Positions 1-7,754 of a stretch of 31,319 nt of DNA are shown here, in pieces. Position 1 is the stretch's first letter. Each line of letters opens with the position of its first letter. The position numbers and the translations under genes are program-made. Where the stretch lies: NCBI GenBank assembly GCA_041674525.1, contig JBAYVN010000025.1, forward strand, positions 1 through 31,319. Direction: 5' to 3'. Below the pieces are notes generated by a model, which saw only the letters and a program-made list of their open reading frames with translations, ran no database searches and had not been told where the DNA came from. The DNA comes from SHYQ01 sp041674525. GTDB lineage: Bacteria; Chloroflexota; Dehalococcoidia; UBA2979.

Positions 1-1610
1 CCTCGTGCGCCTCGTCCATGACCTGCGCGCTGGTGTTCGTGAGCAGCCCGAGGCTGGTGCCCAGCGGCGTGGGGACCACCGCGACGGCGTAGTACGGCGG
101 GCGGTCGATGGGGCCGATGCACGAGTTCGGATGGTGATCGGGATCGCCGGTGCCGCGGTCGTATGCGTTCTGGCCCTTGCCGAACTCCTCGTCGACGCCT
201 GAGCGTGCGAAGGCGTTGTGCCGGCGCACGCTCTCCACGAGGCCCGCGGGGTCCACGTTGATCTGCCGGGCGAGCCCTTCCAGCGTCCTCGAGCGGTGCA
301 GGTATCCGCCGCTGATGTACTTCCGCAGGAAGGGCGTGTGCGGGCGAATCAGGCCGAGGCCGTATCGCCAGAGGAAGCGGCGGTCGCAGATCAGCATCGC
401 CGGAATGCTCGACGTCTCGAGGTGGGCCCGGTACATCGCGCGCGTGAAGTCGTGGTATGAGACCGCCTCGTTCACGAAGCGCCGTCCCGCGGCATTCACC
501 GCGATCAGCCCGGGCTTGCCGCGATCGAGGACGATGTGCGGGTACACCGCCGTCGATCCGTCCGGGCGCGTCCAGATCGAGCTCGGGAACCAGAGCGCGT
601 TGTCCTCGCCCGGCGGGCCCATCGTGGCGCCCACCTCCAGCGCGAGGTTGAGCGTGGCCCCCGTGGAGCCCTCGGCCGCGGCCGTGTGCTGCGCGACCGG
701 GGCGGGGAGGTAGCGCTCGCGCAGCTCGCGGCCGGCGGGGAACCCGCCGCCGGCGAGCACCACCCCGTCGCGCGCGCGCACCGTGACCTCGCGGCCGTCG
801 CGGAGCGCGACGAGCCCCTGTACGCGGCCGCCGTCGCGCACGAGGCGCACCACGGACGTCGACAGCCACGTCGTGGCGCCGCGGTCGATGACGTTGCGAT
901 AGAGGCGCGCGACCAGCGCGTTGCCGAGCACGAGGCGGGTGCCGCGACGGTAGCGCATGCGATCCCGCGCGAAGCGCGCGACCAGCCGCAGGCCCAGCGC
1001 GAGGGCGTCCCACGACCGCCCCAGCCGCAGCAGCCGCGCGACCTCGCCGCGGGTGACCATCATCCCGCCCAGCCGCGCGAAGAGCATGAGCTCCGGGAGC
1101 GGCGGGGCCACCTCGGCGAAGCGATCGCCCAGCGTGCGGCCGTCGAAGGGCAGTGGCTCCAGCGCACGCCAGCCCGTGGCCGCGCCGGGCAGCTCCTGGC
1201 GGTAATCCGCCTGCGCAGGGTACGGGCGGAAGCGCACGTCCGTGAGCGCCTCCAGGTAGCGCAGCATGTCCGGCCCCGCGGCCAGGTACGCCTCGCGCAG
1301 GTCGCGCCCGGCGCGCCCGCCCACGAGGGCGTCGAGGTACTCCAGGGCGGCGGCGTGATCCCCGGTCATCCCGTTGCGGACCATGTCCGGGTTATTCGGG
1401 ATCCAGACGGTGCCGGAGGAGCGGGCGCTGGTGCCGCCGACGGTGGGGGCGCGCTCGATGATCAGCGCGCGGCGGCCCTCCAGCGTGGCGACCAGCGCTG
1501 CGGTCAGCCCCCCGACGCCCGCGCCCACCACGACCAGGTCGAACGCCTCGACCGGGGCGTTCGCTGCCGTGGTGCCTGGGGTGGTGCCGGGGGCGGGTGC
1601 GGCGGTCATC
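1..1610 (-). CDS. FAD-dependent oxidoreductase, fumarate reductase/3-ketosteroid dehydrogenase family (partial)
   Basis: The reading frame runs from ATG at 1610 off the left edge, so the C-terminus is missing. The N-terminus shows a Rossmann FAD-binding motif (VVGAGVGGLTAAL, about residues 25-37), an acidic residue ending the second beta strand (LIIE), then VGGTSARSSGTVWIP, the loop typical of FAD_binding_2 enzymes such as 3-ketosteroid-delta1-dehydrogenase and soluble fumarate reductase. Near the window edge the protein reads PPYYAVAVVPTPLGTSLG, matching the re-entrant FAD-binding segment of that family. Such enzymes oxidise or reduce C-C bonds next to a carbonyl; the actual substrate cannot be read. 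It starts 15 nt after the cupin stop with a weak ribosome site, so it is probably the last gene of the minus-strand operon. No heme or signal peptide is visible at the N-terminus. Confidence 0.88.
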
Positions 1611-1625
1611 GGCGGCCTGCGGGCG

Positions 1626-2003
1626 CTACGCGTCGTCGGGCGGGGTGGTGACGACGAAGAACGTGAGGTCCGTGCGCCCGGTGTTATAGATCGCGTGCTC
1701 CACCATCGGCGGGACGAAGACGAAGTCTCCGGCGCGTATCACCGTGCGCTCGCCGTCCAGCTCCATCAGCCCTTCGCCCTCGATCACGCAGTAGATCTGC
1801 TCCTGGATGCGGTGCGTGTGCGGCTCCACGTGCGACATCGGCTGGTACGTGGAGATGCGGAAGTCGACGTGCTTCGATCCGGCCGTCTCGGGGCGCACGA
1901 GCATCTTGGAGAGCGCGCCCGGCGAGTGCCCCGGGGGGTTCTCCCACATCACCTCGGCCATGTTGCGGAGGACCGGCTTGCGGCGCCCCGTGTCGTTGGA
2001 CAT
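1626..2003 (-). CDS. Small cupin-domain protein
   Basis: This is a single-domain cupin of 125 residues. Cupin motif 1 appears as HVEPHTHRIQEQIYCVIEGEG (residues about 57-77) with the usual metal-ligand pattern His-x-His...Glu, and motif 2 as AGDFVFVPPMVEHAIYN with the final His ligand. It therefore probably binds one metal ion in a small beta barrel. The family includes dioxygenases, isomerases and pure binding proteins, so no reaction can be assigned. A good ribosome site (GAGGGGAG) lies 8 nt before the ATG. It follows the radical SAM gene by 103 nt and precedes the FAD oxidoreductase by 15 nt on the same strand, which suggests that cupin and oxidoreductase act on the same compound. Confidence 0.88.
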   Translation of the reverse strand: MSNDTGRRKPVLRNMAEVMWENPPGHSPGALSKMLVRPETAGSKHVDFRISTYQPMSHVEPHTHRIQEQIYCVIEGEGLMELDGERTVIRAGDFVFVPPMVEHAIYNTGRTDLTFFVVTTPPDDA

Positions 2004-2106
2004 GCGCGTGCTCCCCTCGAACGACTGCGCCCCCCACTATCGATGTGCGCCCCGCTGGCGGCAACGTGCGCGCTGACCGCCGTGCCCGTCGCGCCCCGCG
2101 TGCATG

Positions 2107-3390
2107 CTACGGGCGCTGGGACCAGCAGCACTGCTTCGCCTTGCGCCCGCTGCCGCAGGGGCAGGGATCGTTGCGGCCGATGCCCTCCCAGCGGGCGCGC
2201 GACGCGGTGCGCAGCTCGCCCATCACCGCCTCCGCCGGGGCGCCCCCGCGGATGCGGCCAATGATGTGGTGCGCGGGCTCATCGACGTGCGCGAAGAACT
2301 GGCGGAGCCCGTCGCAGAGGTAGTTGAGCCCCGGCTCGCCGTCCATCGTGCTCAGGAAGCGGTCCTTCGGGCATCCGCCGTTGCACACCTCGAGCCACGG
2401 GCACGCGCGGCACTGCGCGGGCAGCAGGTCGCGCTTGTTGGTCCCGAATGTGCGCTGCACCGGCGAGTCGACGAGAGCGCCGAGGTGCGACGTGTCGAGG
2501 TCGCCGATGCGGTGCTCGGGCGTCACGAAGTGGTCGCACGAGTACACGACGCCATCGTGCTCCACGACGAGCACGCGGCCGCAGGTGGGCGCCATCCAGC
2601 AGACGCTGGCGGCTCCGCCACCCCACACCTGCAGCATCTCCGCGAAGAACTGCACGTTGAGCCGGCCGATGTCGCGGTGCATCCACGCGTCGAAGATCGT
2701 GCTCAGGAAGCGCCCGTAGTCCTCGGGGGAGACGGAGTCGGGCGTGGCCCGTCCGTCCGGCCCGCGCCGGACGATGGGGATGAACTGCATCCAGCCCGTC
2801 CCGATCTCACGCAGCGCCTGGTAGACGTTCAGCGGCTCCCGTGCGATGGCGGAGGTGACGGTGCAGAGCAGGTCGGGCTGGATGCCGTGCGCCTGCAGGC
2901 GCCGCGCCGCCGCCAGGACGGTGTCGTAGGTTCCCGCGCCGCTGCGGTCCTTGCGCGCAGCGTCGTGCAGCCAGCGTGTGCCGTCGATGCTGATGCCGAC
3001 GTCGAAGCCTGCCTCCGCGAGGAACGTGCACCATTCCTCGTCCAGGAGCGTTCCGTTGGTCTGCAGGTTGTTCCAGCACGTCCACCCCTCGGGCAGGTAG
3101 CGCTGCTGGAGCTCGACGGCGCGCCGGTAGAAGTCCAGCCCGGCGAGTGAGGGCTCGCCGCCGTGCCACGCGAAGTGGATCAACGGGCCGGGACTGGCCT
3201 CGACGTACTGGCGGATGTACGTCTCGAGCATCTCGTCGGACATCTGGAAGCGGTGCGGCCGCCCGTACATCTCGACGGTGTCGAGGTAGTAGCAATACGT
3301 GCAGTCCAGGTTGCAGATCGGCCCGACGGGCTTCGCCATGACCACGAACGGGTCTGCGGTGCGCACCGCACCGGGGACTCCCTCGGTCAT
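2107..3390 (-). CDS. Radical SAM/SPASM protein, anaerobic sulfatase-maturase type, with C-terminal SEC-C motif
   Basis: The protein is 427 residues from the ATG at 3390, chosen because GAGG lies 5 nt upstream and the radical SAM domain starts soon after; the frame stays open to 3582, but that part overlaps the upstream gene. The radical SAM 4Fe-4S motif is C26-x3-C30-x2-C33. The SPASM domain keeps the eight cysteines expected for two auxiliary clusters (C264, C270, C285, C327, C330, C336, C340, C359). C285 is followed by D286, matching the Cys-Asp pair of characterised anSMEs, where the Asp is the proposed base. Known members oxidise a Cys or Ser of sulfatases to formylglycine in the cytoplasm. 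The end carries a separate zinc motif (CPCGSG...CC, residues 410-422) of the SEC-C type, as in SecA. No sulfatase is in the window, so another peptide substrate is possible. Confidence 0.9.
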   Translation of the reverse strand: MTEGVPGAVRTADPFVVMAKPVGPICNLDCTYCYYLDTVEMYGRPHRFQMSDEMLETYIRQYVEASPGPLIHFAWHGGEPSLAGLDFYRRAVELQQRYLPEGWTCWNNLQTNGTLLDEEWCTFLAEAGFDVGISIDGTRWLHDAARKDRSGAGTYDTVLAAARRLQAHGIQPDLLCTVTSAIAREPLNVYQALREIGTGWMQFIPIVRRGPDGRATPDSVSPEDYGRFLSTIFDAWMHRDIGRLNVQFFAEMLQVWGGGAASVCWMAPTCGRVLVVEHDGVVYSCDHFVTPEHRIGDLDTSHLGALVDSPVQRTFGTNKRDLLPAQCRACPWLEVCNGGCPKDRFLSTMDGEPGLNYLCDGLRQFFAHVDEPAHHIIGRIRGGAPAEAVMGELRTASRARWEGIGRNDPCPCGSGRKAKQCCWSQRP

Positions 3391-3464
3391 GGCGTCCTCA
3401 TGGCGTCGTTCCTCCGCCCATCCACCGCGCGCGTGTGTGCTGGCGATGAAGGGCGTGACGGGCG

Positions 3465-3803
3465 TTACAGGGTGATGACCTGGTCGGGCGGATTCCCGGC
3501 GAGCGCAGCATACAGGTCCGGGAAGCAGCCAATCGGGATGCCATCGATCAGCTGGTCCGCGATCTCGCGCTCGTAGCAGCACTGGTCGCAGCCCATGAGC
3601 AGGAAGCCCTTGGAGTCGGCCTGCGCCTTCAGGCGCTCGCCGATCGGGTTGCCCTTCACGAGCACGTAGTTGTTGTCCTCGAAGAAGAACATCCCGACGA
3701 CGTCCACGCCGTGGCGGTCCTCCTCCAGCTGCGGCAGGATCATGCGCCCCAGCTTGTAGGACACCGTGTGTCCCTGCGTGGAGAAGATGTACGCGATCTT
3801 CAT
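3465..3803 (-). CDS. DsrE-like small cysteine protein
   Basis: This is a 112-residue protein beginning MKIAYIFSTQGHTVSYKLG, a beta-strand/nucleotide-fold start typical of the DsrE/DsrF/YchN-like family of sulfur-handling proteins. It carries a cysteine cluster GCDQCCYERE (C72, C75, C76) and C93. In the family a conserved cysteine in this region can carry persulfide sulfur; transfer of sulfur (or selenium) here is inference. The start codon overlaps the stop of the NifU-like gene (ATGA at 3800-3803), which implies translational coupling, and the radical SAM gene follows 74 nt downstream. The frame is open further upstream, but the coupled ATG is the sensible start. It is probably cytoplasmic, with no signal or membrane segment. 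Confidence 0.8.
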   Translation of the reverse strand: MKIAYIFSTQGHTVSYKLGRMILPQLEEDRHGVDVVGMFFFEDNNYVLVKGNPIGERLKAQADSKGFLLMGCDQCCYEREIADQLIDGIPIGCFPDLYAALAGNPPDQVITL

Positions 3804-4237
3804 TCGCCTCCCCTGTTCCCCTGCTCCGCCTGCCATGCCATTGCCACCGCGGACGCCCAGGCTCGCGCCACCAGCGTCGCGCGGTCCTGACGCGCCCGGG
3901 GCACGCCCGGGAGGGCGTCGACGAGCGTGCGTGGATCCACGACTGCGGCCTCGACGATCGACCGGCCGACGACCAGGTCGCCCAGCACTTCCGCGTACGC
4001 CACCAGCGTCGCGCAACTCGACGCTTCGTAGCTCATCGTCTCGATTGCGGAGTCGCGCAGGGTGGCATGAATACGTATCCCGACGCCGTCAGGCCCGGCG
4101 ATCCGCTCCCCCGCCGGCGCGGGCAGCGCGGTCCTGCTCGCACGACAGGGCGCGAGAACATAATCCGTGACCGTCCGTCGAGGACGCGCGCATCCGCACG
4201 GAGTGGTGCGCGACGCCAGCGTCTCCAGGGTTGTCAT
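3800..4237 (-). CDS. NifU/IscU-like iron-sulfur scaffold homologue, degenerate
   Basis: The protein has 145 residues. The central and C-terminal part follows the NifU_N/IscU pattern: SYEASSCATLVAYAEVLGD (Cys at 75), then a GRS/VEAA helix, a VDALPGVP segment and RATLVARAWASAV where IscU has its last conserved cysteine helix. That third cysteine is replaced here (ARQDRAT, about residues 115-121). The first part is unusual, with a CGCARPRR segment and a lone cysteine at 31. IscU-type proteins assemble Fe-S clusters on three cysteines; with one clearly conserved, this protein is more likely a partner or regulatory homologue than a standard scaffold (inference). GGAGG lies 8 nt before the ATG, and a plausible promoter lies upstream, making it the first gene of the operon. 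Confidence 0.7.
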   Translation of the reverse strand: MTTLETLASRTTPCGCARPRRTVTDYVLAPCRASRTALPAPAGERIAGPDGVGIRIHATLRDSAIETMSYEASSCATLVAYAEVLGDLVVGRSIVEAAVVDPRTLVDALPGVPRARQDRATLVARAWASAVAMAWQAEQGNRGGE

Positions 4238-4297
4238 CGGTCGATCCTCCGCCGCCGACTTCGGGAATCCCGTTCCCGGACCCGGTTTGTTCGTCTC

Positions 4298-4325
4298 AAG
4301 ATACGTTCCTCGTCGTTAGTGTCGA
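4298..4325 (-). promoter_or_regulatory. Candidate sigma-70-type promoter of the NifU-like/DsrE-like/radical SAM operon
   Basis: Read on the minus strand: TCGACA, a 16-nt spacer, then TATCTT. The transcript would start about 70 nt before the ATG at 4237, leaving room for the GGAGG ribosome site. Spacing is acceptable and the hexamers are good for such GC-rich DNA, but no experimental support is visible. Confidence 0.35.
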
Positions 4326-4576
4326 TCATCCCGGCGGGCGCAGAGCGAACGTCCCCCGGCGGCGGCCCGGCAAGCGCAACGGGTGGAGGCACGAGCGACC
4401 GGGGCTGCCGGGAGGTGCGCCCGCCATGCGTCGCGCACGCGCGCTCGAGTGCGTCACGCGCCTGTGATGCGCCGGCGGCGCTCGGAGATTTGGTCCCTCG
4501 ATTCGTGCCCGAACGTCCCTCGTGCGGTGCGTGAAAACGCTGAGCGGTCACCCCCCATCGATGCGGAGGATACCGA

Positions 4577-4604
4577 TTCGACTCACTCAAATCGTGGCAA
4601 TACT
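4577..4604 (+). promoter_or_regulatory. Candidate promoter of the first lipoprotein gene
   Basis: TTCGAC and AATACT are separated by 16 nt within the only AT-richer patch upstream of the ATG at 4735. The leader would be about 125 nt long. This is a pattern match only. Confidence 0.3.
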
Positions 4605-4734
4605 ACTCATCAGCGGATCGGGAAGTAGCGCGCCAGGGACGACGCCTGTTCGCAGCGAATGTCGGTCTTGCGCACACGAACGGCTCCGGGGTAGGGGATT
4701 CCCGGGACCAGGAAGACGGGGTGAGGGAACTCGG

Positions 4735-5835
4735 ATGAGGAAACAAACGGTCTGGATGATGACCGTCGCTGCCGCGACCGCAGCTCTCGCGGTGGCATGC
4801 GGCGGGGGCGCGGAGAAGCCGGCGGCGGGGACGGGCACGGCAGCTGCCGGCACCGCGAAGGCCTCGGCCACCACCGCGGCGAAGGTGGACCCGAACACGC
4901 TGGCGGCGAAGAAGGCATCGCCCGGCTCGCTGGCCGTGGACGACCCGGCGTGGAACGGCGCGCCCGTCATGAAGGCGCAGATGGAGCTCATCAAGGGCAC
5001 CTCGCCGAAGGAAGCCGGCACGGTGAACGCGCAGGCGCTCTACAGCGACACGGATGTCTGGTTCCGCTTCCAGTGGGCCGACAAGACGCAGGACATCAAG
5101 AGCGTCTACAAGTGGGATGGCACGAAGTGGACCGCGCTCCCCGTGAAGCCGGCCGCCGCTGACCGCTTCGCGGTCATCTGGCCGATCGGCACTGTCGCCG
5201 GGTTCGAGGCGAAGGGCTGCTACGCGGCCTGTCACCGCGAGGGCGGTGCCGCCAGCAAGGACGCCGCGATCGACAAGGGCATGTACATGCTCGCCCCGGG
5301 TGAGAAGGACCTGCTCGACATGTGGCAGTGGACCGGCTCCGCCTCGTTCGCGCTGGGCCAGCTCAACGACGGCAGGCTCCAGGGCACGCTGGTTGACCCG
5401 AAGGTCACGAGCGAGGGCGGCATCGTGAAGGACAAGGCCACCGGTGGTGGCACAGTGAGCAACGCCGCTCCCGCGCCCGCCGTCGGTCCGGTGAAGATGC
5501 AGGACCCGGCGAAGAAGCCGTCGCTCGGCCCCGAGTTCCTGAAGGCCGATGAGGCCGTGGCGCTCGACATGACCAAGGTCAAGGTCGGCGACGAGATTCC
5601 GCGCAGCATGATCGGCACGCCGATCGTCGGCAGCAACGGCGACGTGGAGTCGAAGTCCACGTGGGCGAACGGCCAGTACACCATCGTCCTGCACCGCAAG
5701 CTCAACACGACGAACGACGACGACATCAAGTTCGAGGCTGGCAAGAGCTACCTCTTCGAGATCGCCGTCTGGGATGGCGTCGACCAGGAGCACCACACGC
5801 CCGCCAAGGACGTGTACACCCTGACGCTCAAGTAG
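4735..5835 (+). CDS. Lipoprotein with ethylbenzene-dehydrogenase-type heme-binding domain (copy 1)
   Basis: The protein has 366 residues from the ATG at 4735 (AGGGA upstream). The start begins MRKQTVWMMTVAAATAALAV with C22 as the lipidation site, then an Ala/Gly/Thr-rich linker to about residue 60. The rest resembles the heme-binding gamma-subunit-like domain of ethylbenzene/dimethylsulfide dehydrogenases (PF09459 type): AVDDPAWNGAP near the start, DVWFRFQWAD, a C-terminal FEIAVWDGVDQEHHT. It contains C162-x3-C166-H167 (GCYAACHR), a possible variant c-type heme site. It is probably an extracytoplasmic electron carrier anchored to the membrane. The next gene is a close paralogue. No molybdopterin or iron-sulfur subunit is in the window, so the redox partner is unknown. 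Confidence 0.85.
   Translation: MRKQTVWMMTVAAATAALAVACGGGAEKPAAGTGTAAAGTAKASATTAAKVDPNTLAAKKASPGSLAVDDPAWNGAPVMKAQMELIKGTSPKEAGTVNAQALYSDTDVWFRFQWADKTQDIKSVYKWDGTKWTALPVKPAAADRFAVIWPIGTVAGFEAKGCYAACHREGGAASKDAAIDKGMYMLAPGEKDLLDMWQWTGSASFALGQLNDGRLQGTLVDPKVTSEGGIVKDKATGGGTVSNAAPAPAVGPVKMQDPAKKPSLGPEFLKADEAVALDMTKVKVGDEIPRSMIGTPIVGSNGDVESKSTWANGQYTIVLHRKLNTTNDDDIKFEAGKSYLFEIAVWDGVDQEHHTPAKDVYTLTLK
4881..5001 (+). repeat. Near-identical direct repeat, copy A (inside lipoprotein 1)
   Basis: This 121-nt block matches 6121-6241 with one mismatch by my reading (g at 4914-4915 region against t in the other copy). It encodes the start of the mature domain. Flanking coding sequence is clearly less similar, so the block stands out as recently shared. 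Confidence 0.9.
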
Positions 5836-5968
5836 ATACATCGCGGAGGTATCACCGGAAGCGCGGGGGCTGCGGCGCGAGGCGTCGAGGCTCCCGCATT
5901 CCGGGATGCTCGGTTCTCGGGGACACACGATTCGGGTACCGAGACCGAACGAAAGGAGCAACGTCACG

Positions 5969-7060
5969 ATGAGGAAACAAACGGTCTGGATGATCGCGCC
6001 GGTCGCCGCTGCCGCAGTTCTGGCCGCGGCGTGCGGCGGGGGCGCGGAGAAGCCGGCGGCGGGGACGGGCACGGCAGCCGCCGGCACCACGAAGGCTGCG
6101 GCCTCGGCCTCCGCCACGGCGAAGGTGGACCCGAACACGCTGGCTGCGAAGAAGGCATCGCCCGGCTCGCTGGCCGTGGACGACCCGGCGTGGAACGGCG
6201 CGCCCGTCATGAAGGCGCAGATGGAGCTCATCAAGGGCACCAAGCCGACCGAGGCCGGAGTGGTCGAGGCGCAGGCGCTCTACAGCGACACTGACGTCTG
6301 GTTCCGCTTCCAGTGGGCCGACACGACCGAGGACCGGGGCCGGCCTTACATCTACGACGGCTCGAAGTGGGCACTCTCGGCGCGCATGACCGACCGCCTC
6401 AGCCTGCTGTGGCCGATCGGCACGATCACGGGCTTCGAGGCGAAGGGCTGCTACGCCGCCTGCCACCGTGAAGGCAGTGACGACAAGGCGACGGCGATCG
6501 ACGCCAAGACCACGTACATGATCCTGCCGAAGGCCGGCGACAAGGCCGACAACTGGCAGTGGACGGGCGAGTCCAGCGCGCCGGTGGGCCAGGTCGACGA
6601 CCTGCGCTTCGAGGGCGCGCTCGCGGACCCGAAGGTCCTGAGCTCCGCCATCGTCAAGGACAAGCTGGACAGCGGTGGCCCGCTGTCGAACGCCGTCCCG
6701 ACGCCGGGTGTCGGTCCCGCGAAGATGCAGGATCCGGCGAAGAAGGCCACGTACGGCGCGGCCTACCTGGCGGCCGCCGACGCGATCGCCATCGACCCGT
6801 CGAAGTTCAAGGCGGGCGACAAGGTGCCGCGGCGCCTCGCGGCTCCGTGGGTCGGCAGCGAGGGCGACATCGACTCGAAGGCGTCGTACGCGGCTGGGAA
6901 GTGGACCGTCGTGATGCACCGCAAGCTCGACACCAAGAACGCCGACGACATCAAGTTCGAGGCTGGCAAGAGCTACCTGTTCGAGATCGCGGTGTGGGAC
7001 GGCATTGACCACGAGAACCACACGATCGCGAAGGACGTGTACACCCTGACCCTCAAGTAA
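5969..7060 (+). CDS. Lipoprotein with ethylbenzene-dehydrogenase-type heme-binding domain (copy 2)
   Basis: The protein has 363 residues from the ATG at 5969, with an excellent ribosome site AAGGAG 10 nt upstream. It starts MRKQTVWMIAPVAAAAVLAA with lipid cysteine C22, has an Ala-rich linker, then the same domain as its neighbour, including C161-x3-C165-H166 (GCYAACHR) and FEIAVWDGIDHENHT at the end. It is the tandem paralogue of the gene 133 nt upstream. The N-terminal coding DNA is nearly identical while the centre (about residues 115-260) has diverged, so the two probably bind similar heme but differ in partner or ligand (inference). It is likely co-transcribed with copy 1 and ends before a strong terminator. 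A bulged hairpin (5910-5920 with 5939-5948) lies in the gap. Confidence 0.85.
   Translation: MRKQTVWMIAPVAAAAVLAAACGGGAEKPAAGTGTAAAGTTKAAASASATAKVDPNTLAAKKASPGSLAVDDPAWNGAPVMKAQMELIKGTKPTEAGVVEAQALYSDTDVWFRFQWADTTEDRGRPYIYDGSKWALSARMTDRLSLLWPIGTITGFEAKGCYAACHREGSDDKATAIDAKTTYMILPKAGDKADNWQWTGESSAPVGQVDDLRFEGALADPKVLSSAIVKDKLDSGGPLSNAVPTPGVGPAKMQDPAKKATYGAAYLAAADAIAIDPSKFKAGDKVPRRLAAPWVGSEGDIDSKASYAAGKWTVVMHRKLDTKNADDIKFEAGKSYLFEIAVWDGIDHENHTIAKDVYTLTLK
6121..6241 (+). repeat. Near-identical direct repeat, copy B (inside lipoprotein 2)
   Basis: This is the partner of 4881-5001, 121 nt with a single mismatch by eye, at the same place in the coding sequence. Confidence 0.9.
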
Positions 7061-7086
7061 GCGCGCTGCGCAACGCAGGCCGCCTC

Positions 7087-7115
7087 GAGGCCCCGGCCAT
7101 CACGGCCGGGGCCTC
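7087..7115. terminator. Hairpin terminator, probably bidirectional
   Basis: A perfect 12-bp stem (GAGGCCCCGGCC / GGCCGGGGCCTC) closes on a 5-nt loop, 26 nt after the lipoprotein stop and just beyond the end of the convergent PilZ gene. A short TTGCT follows rather than a clean T run. Confidence 0.8.
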
Positions 7116-7146
7116 TTGCTGTCCGGTGCGCGAGCGTCGTGCGTCG

Positions 7147-7533
7147 CTAGAGCAGCCCGCGGCGCCGCAGCATGAGCTGCTGCCGGTACACGTACCGCAC
7201 GATGCGGTCGACATCGGACCGGCGCATGTCGGTGAAGGCGCAGTGGATGCTGTATTGCTGCATCAGCGCCCCCTGCCCGAGTGCTCGGGGGGTCACCTGG
7301 ATGTCGAACTCCAGCGGATCGTCGGCGAGCGAGAACATCAGCCTGAGCCGGGAGAAGACGGGCACCCACTGCCGGCTCTGGAGCAGGAGGCCGCCCCCGC
7401 TCAGGTCCAGGATCACCGCGTCGAACGCCTTCAGCTCCACGAGCTGCTCGTCCACCCGCGCGGCGTAGCGCGGGAAGATGCGCGTGATCACCCGGAAGAA
7501 CTGCCGCCGCTCGACGTCCTGGTCAGCTTCCAC
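7147..7533 (-). CDS. PilZ-domain protein, probable cyclic di-GMP receptor
   Basis: This is a 128-residue single PilZ domain. Both binding motifs are present: RxxxR as RQFFR (residues 10-14, preceded by another Arg) and [D/N]xSxxG as DLSGGG around residue 43. Such stand-alone PilZ proteins bind cyclic di-GMP and pass the signal to a partner through conformational change; the partner is not visible here. It converges on the lipoprotein pair and has no operon partner. No membrane segment or fused output domain is present. Confidence 0.88.
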   Translation of the reverse strand: MEADQDVERRQFFRVITRIFPRYAARVDEQLVELKAFDAVILDLSGGGLLLQSRQWVPVFSRLRLMFSLADDPLEFDIQVTPRALGQGALMQQYSIHCAFTDMRRSDVDRIVRYVYRQQLMLRRRGLL

Positions 7534-7754
7534 AGGCTATCTCGCTGGTTCCGGTCGCGGCGATCGCGCCCGCGGCGCCTGGCGACGCACACACGCGTCG
7601 TCACGCCCCCGCCGGCGTGTCGAGGGATCATCGACCGTTCCCGGGGGCGTCTGAACGGCTGTGCGCGGTTCACGGGGGACGCCGTGCGCATCACCGCACG
7701 TCCGGTACACTGCGCCGGGCGGCAGCGAGGGGCGGGGAGTGCGAGGAGGCGGTC

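Larger units (their letters stand above)
4238..4734. other. Divergent intergenic region between the redox operon and the lipoprotein pair
   Basis: I see no convincing gene in these 497 nt. It carries a candidate promoter for each side (entries below). It also has a small inverted repeat (CGGGAA-5-TTCCCG at 4262-4278) close to the operon start, and a related GGGATTCCCGGGA element near 4697-4709 close to the lipoprotein start. The shared GGGAWTCCC core on both sides could be a common operator site, but this is only a pattern. Confidence 0.4.

Noticed and set aside
536..1651. Plus-strand frame of about 371 codons opposite the FAD oxidoreductase
   Set aside because: It is a shadow of the clearly recognisable minus-strand FAD protein.
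4234..4590. Minus-strand frame of 118 codons upstream of the NifU-like gene
   Set aside because: It has no ribosome site, an Arg/Ser-rich composition and would cover the candidate promoter.
4603..6243. Minus-strand open frame of about 546 codons opposite the lipoprotein genes
   Set aside because: The plus-strand frames have signal peptides, ribosome sites and recognisable domains. The antisense frame has none, and it repeats opposite both paralogues because the DNA is duplicated.
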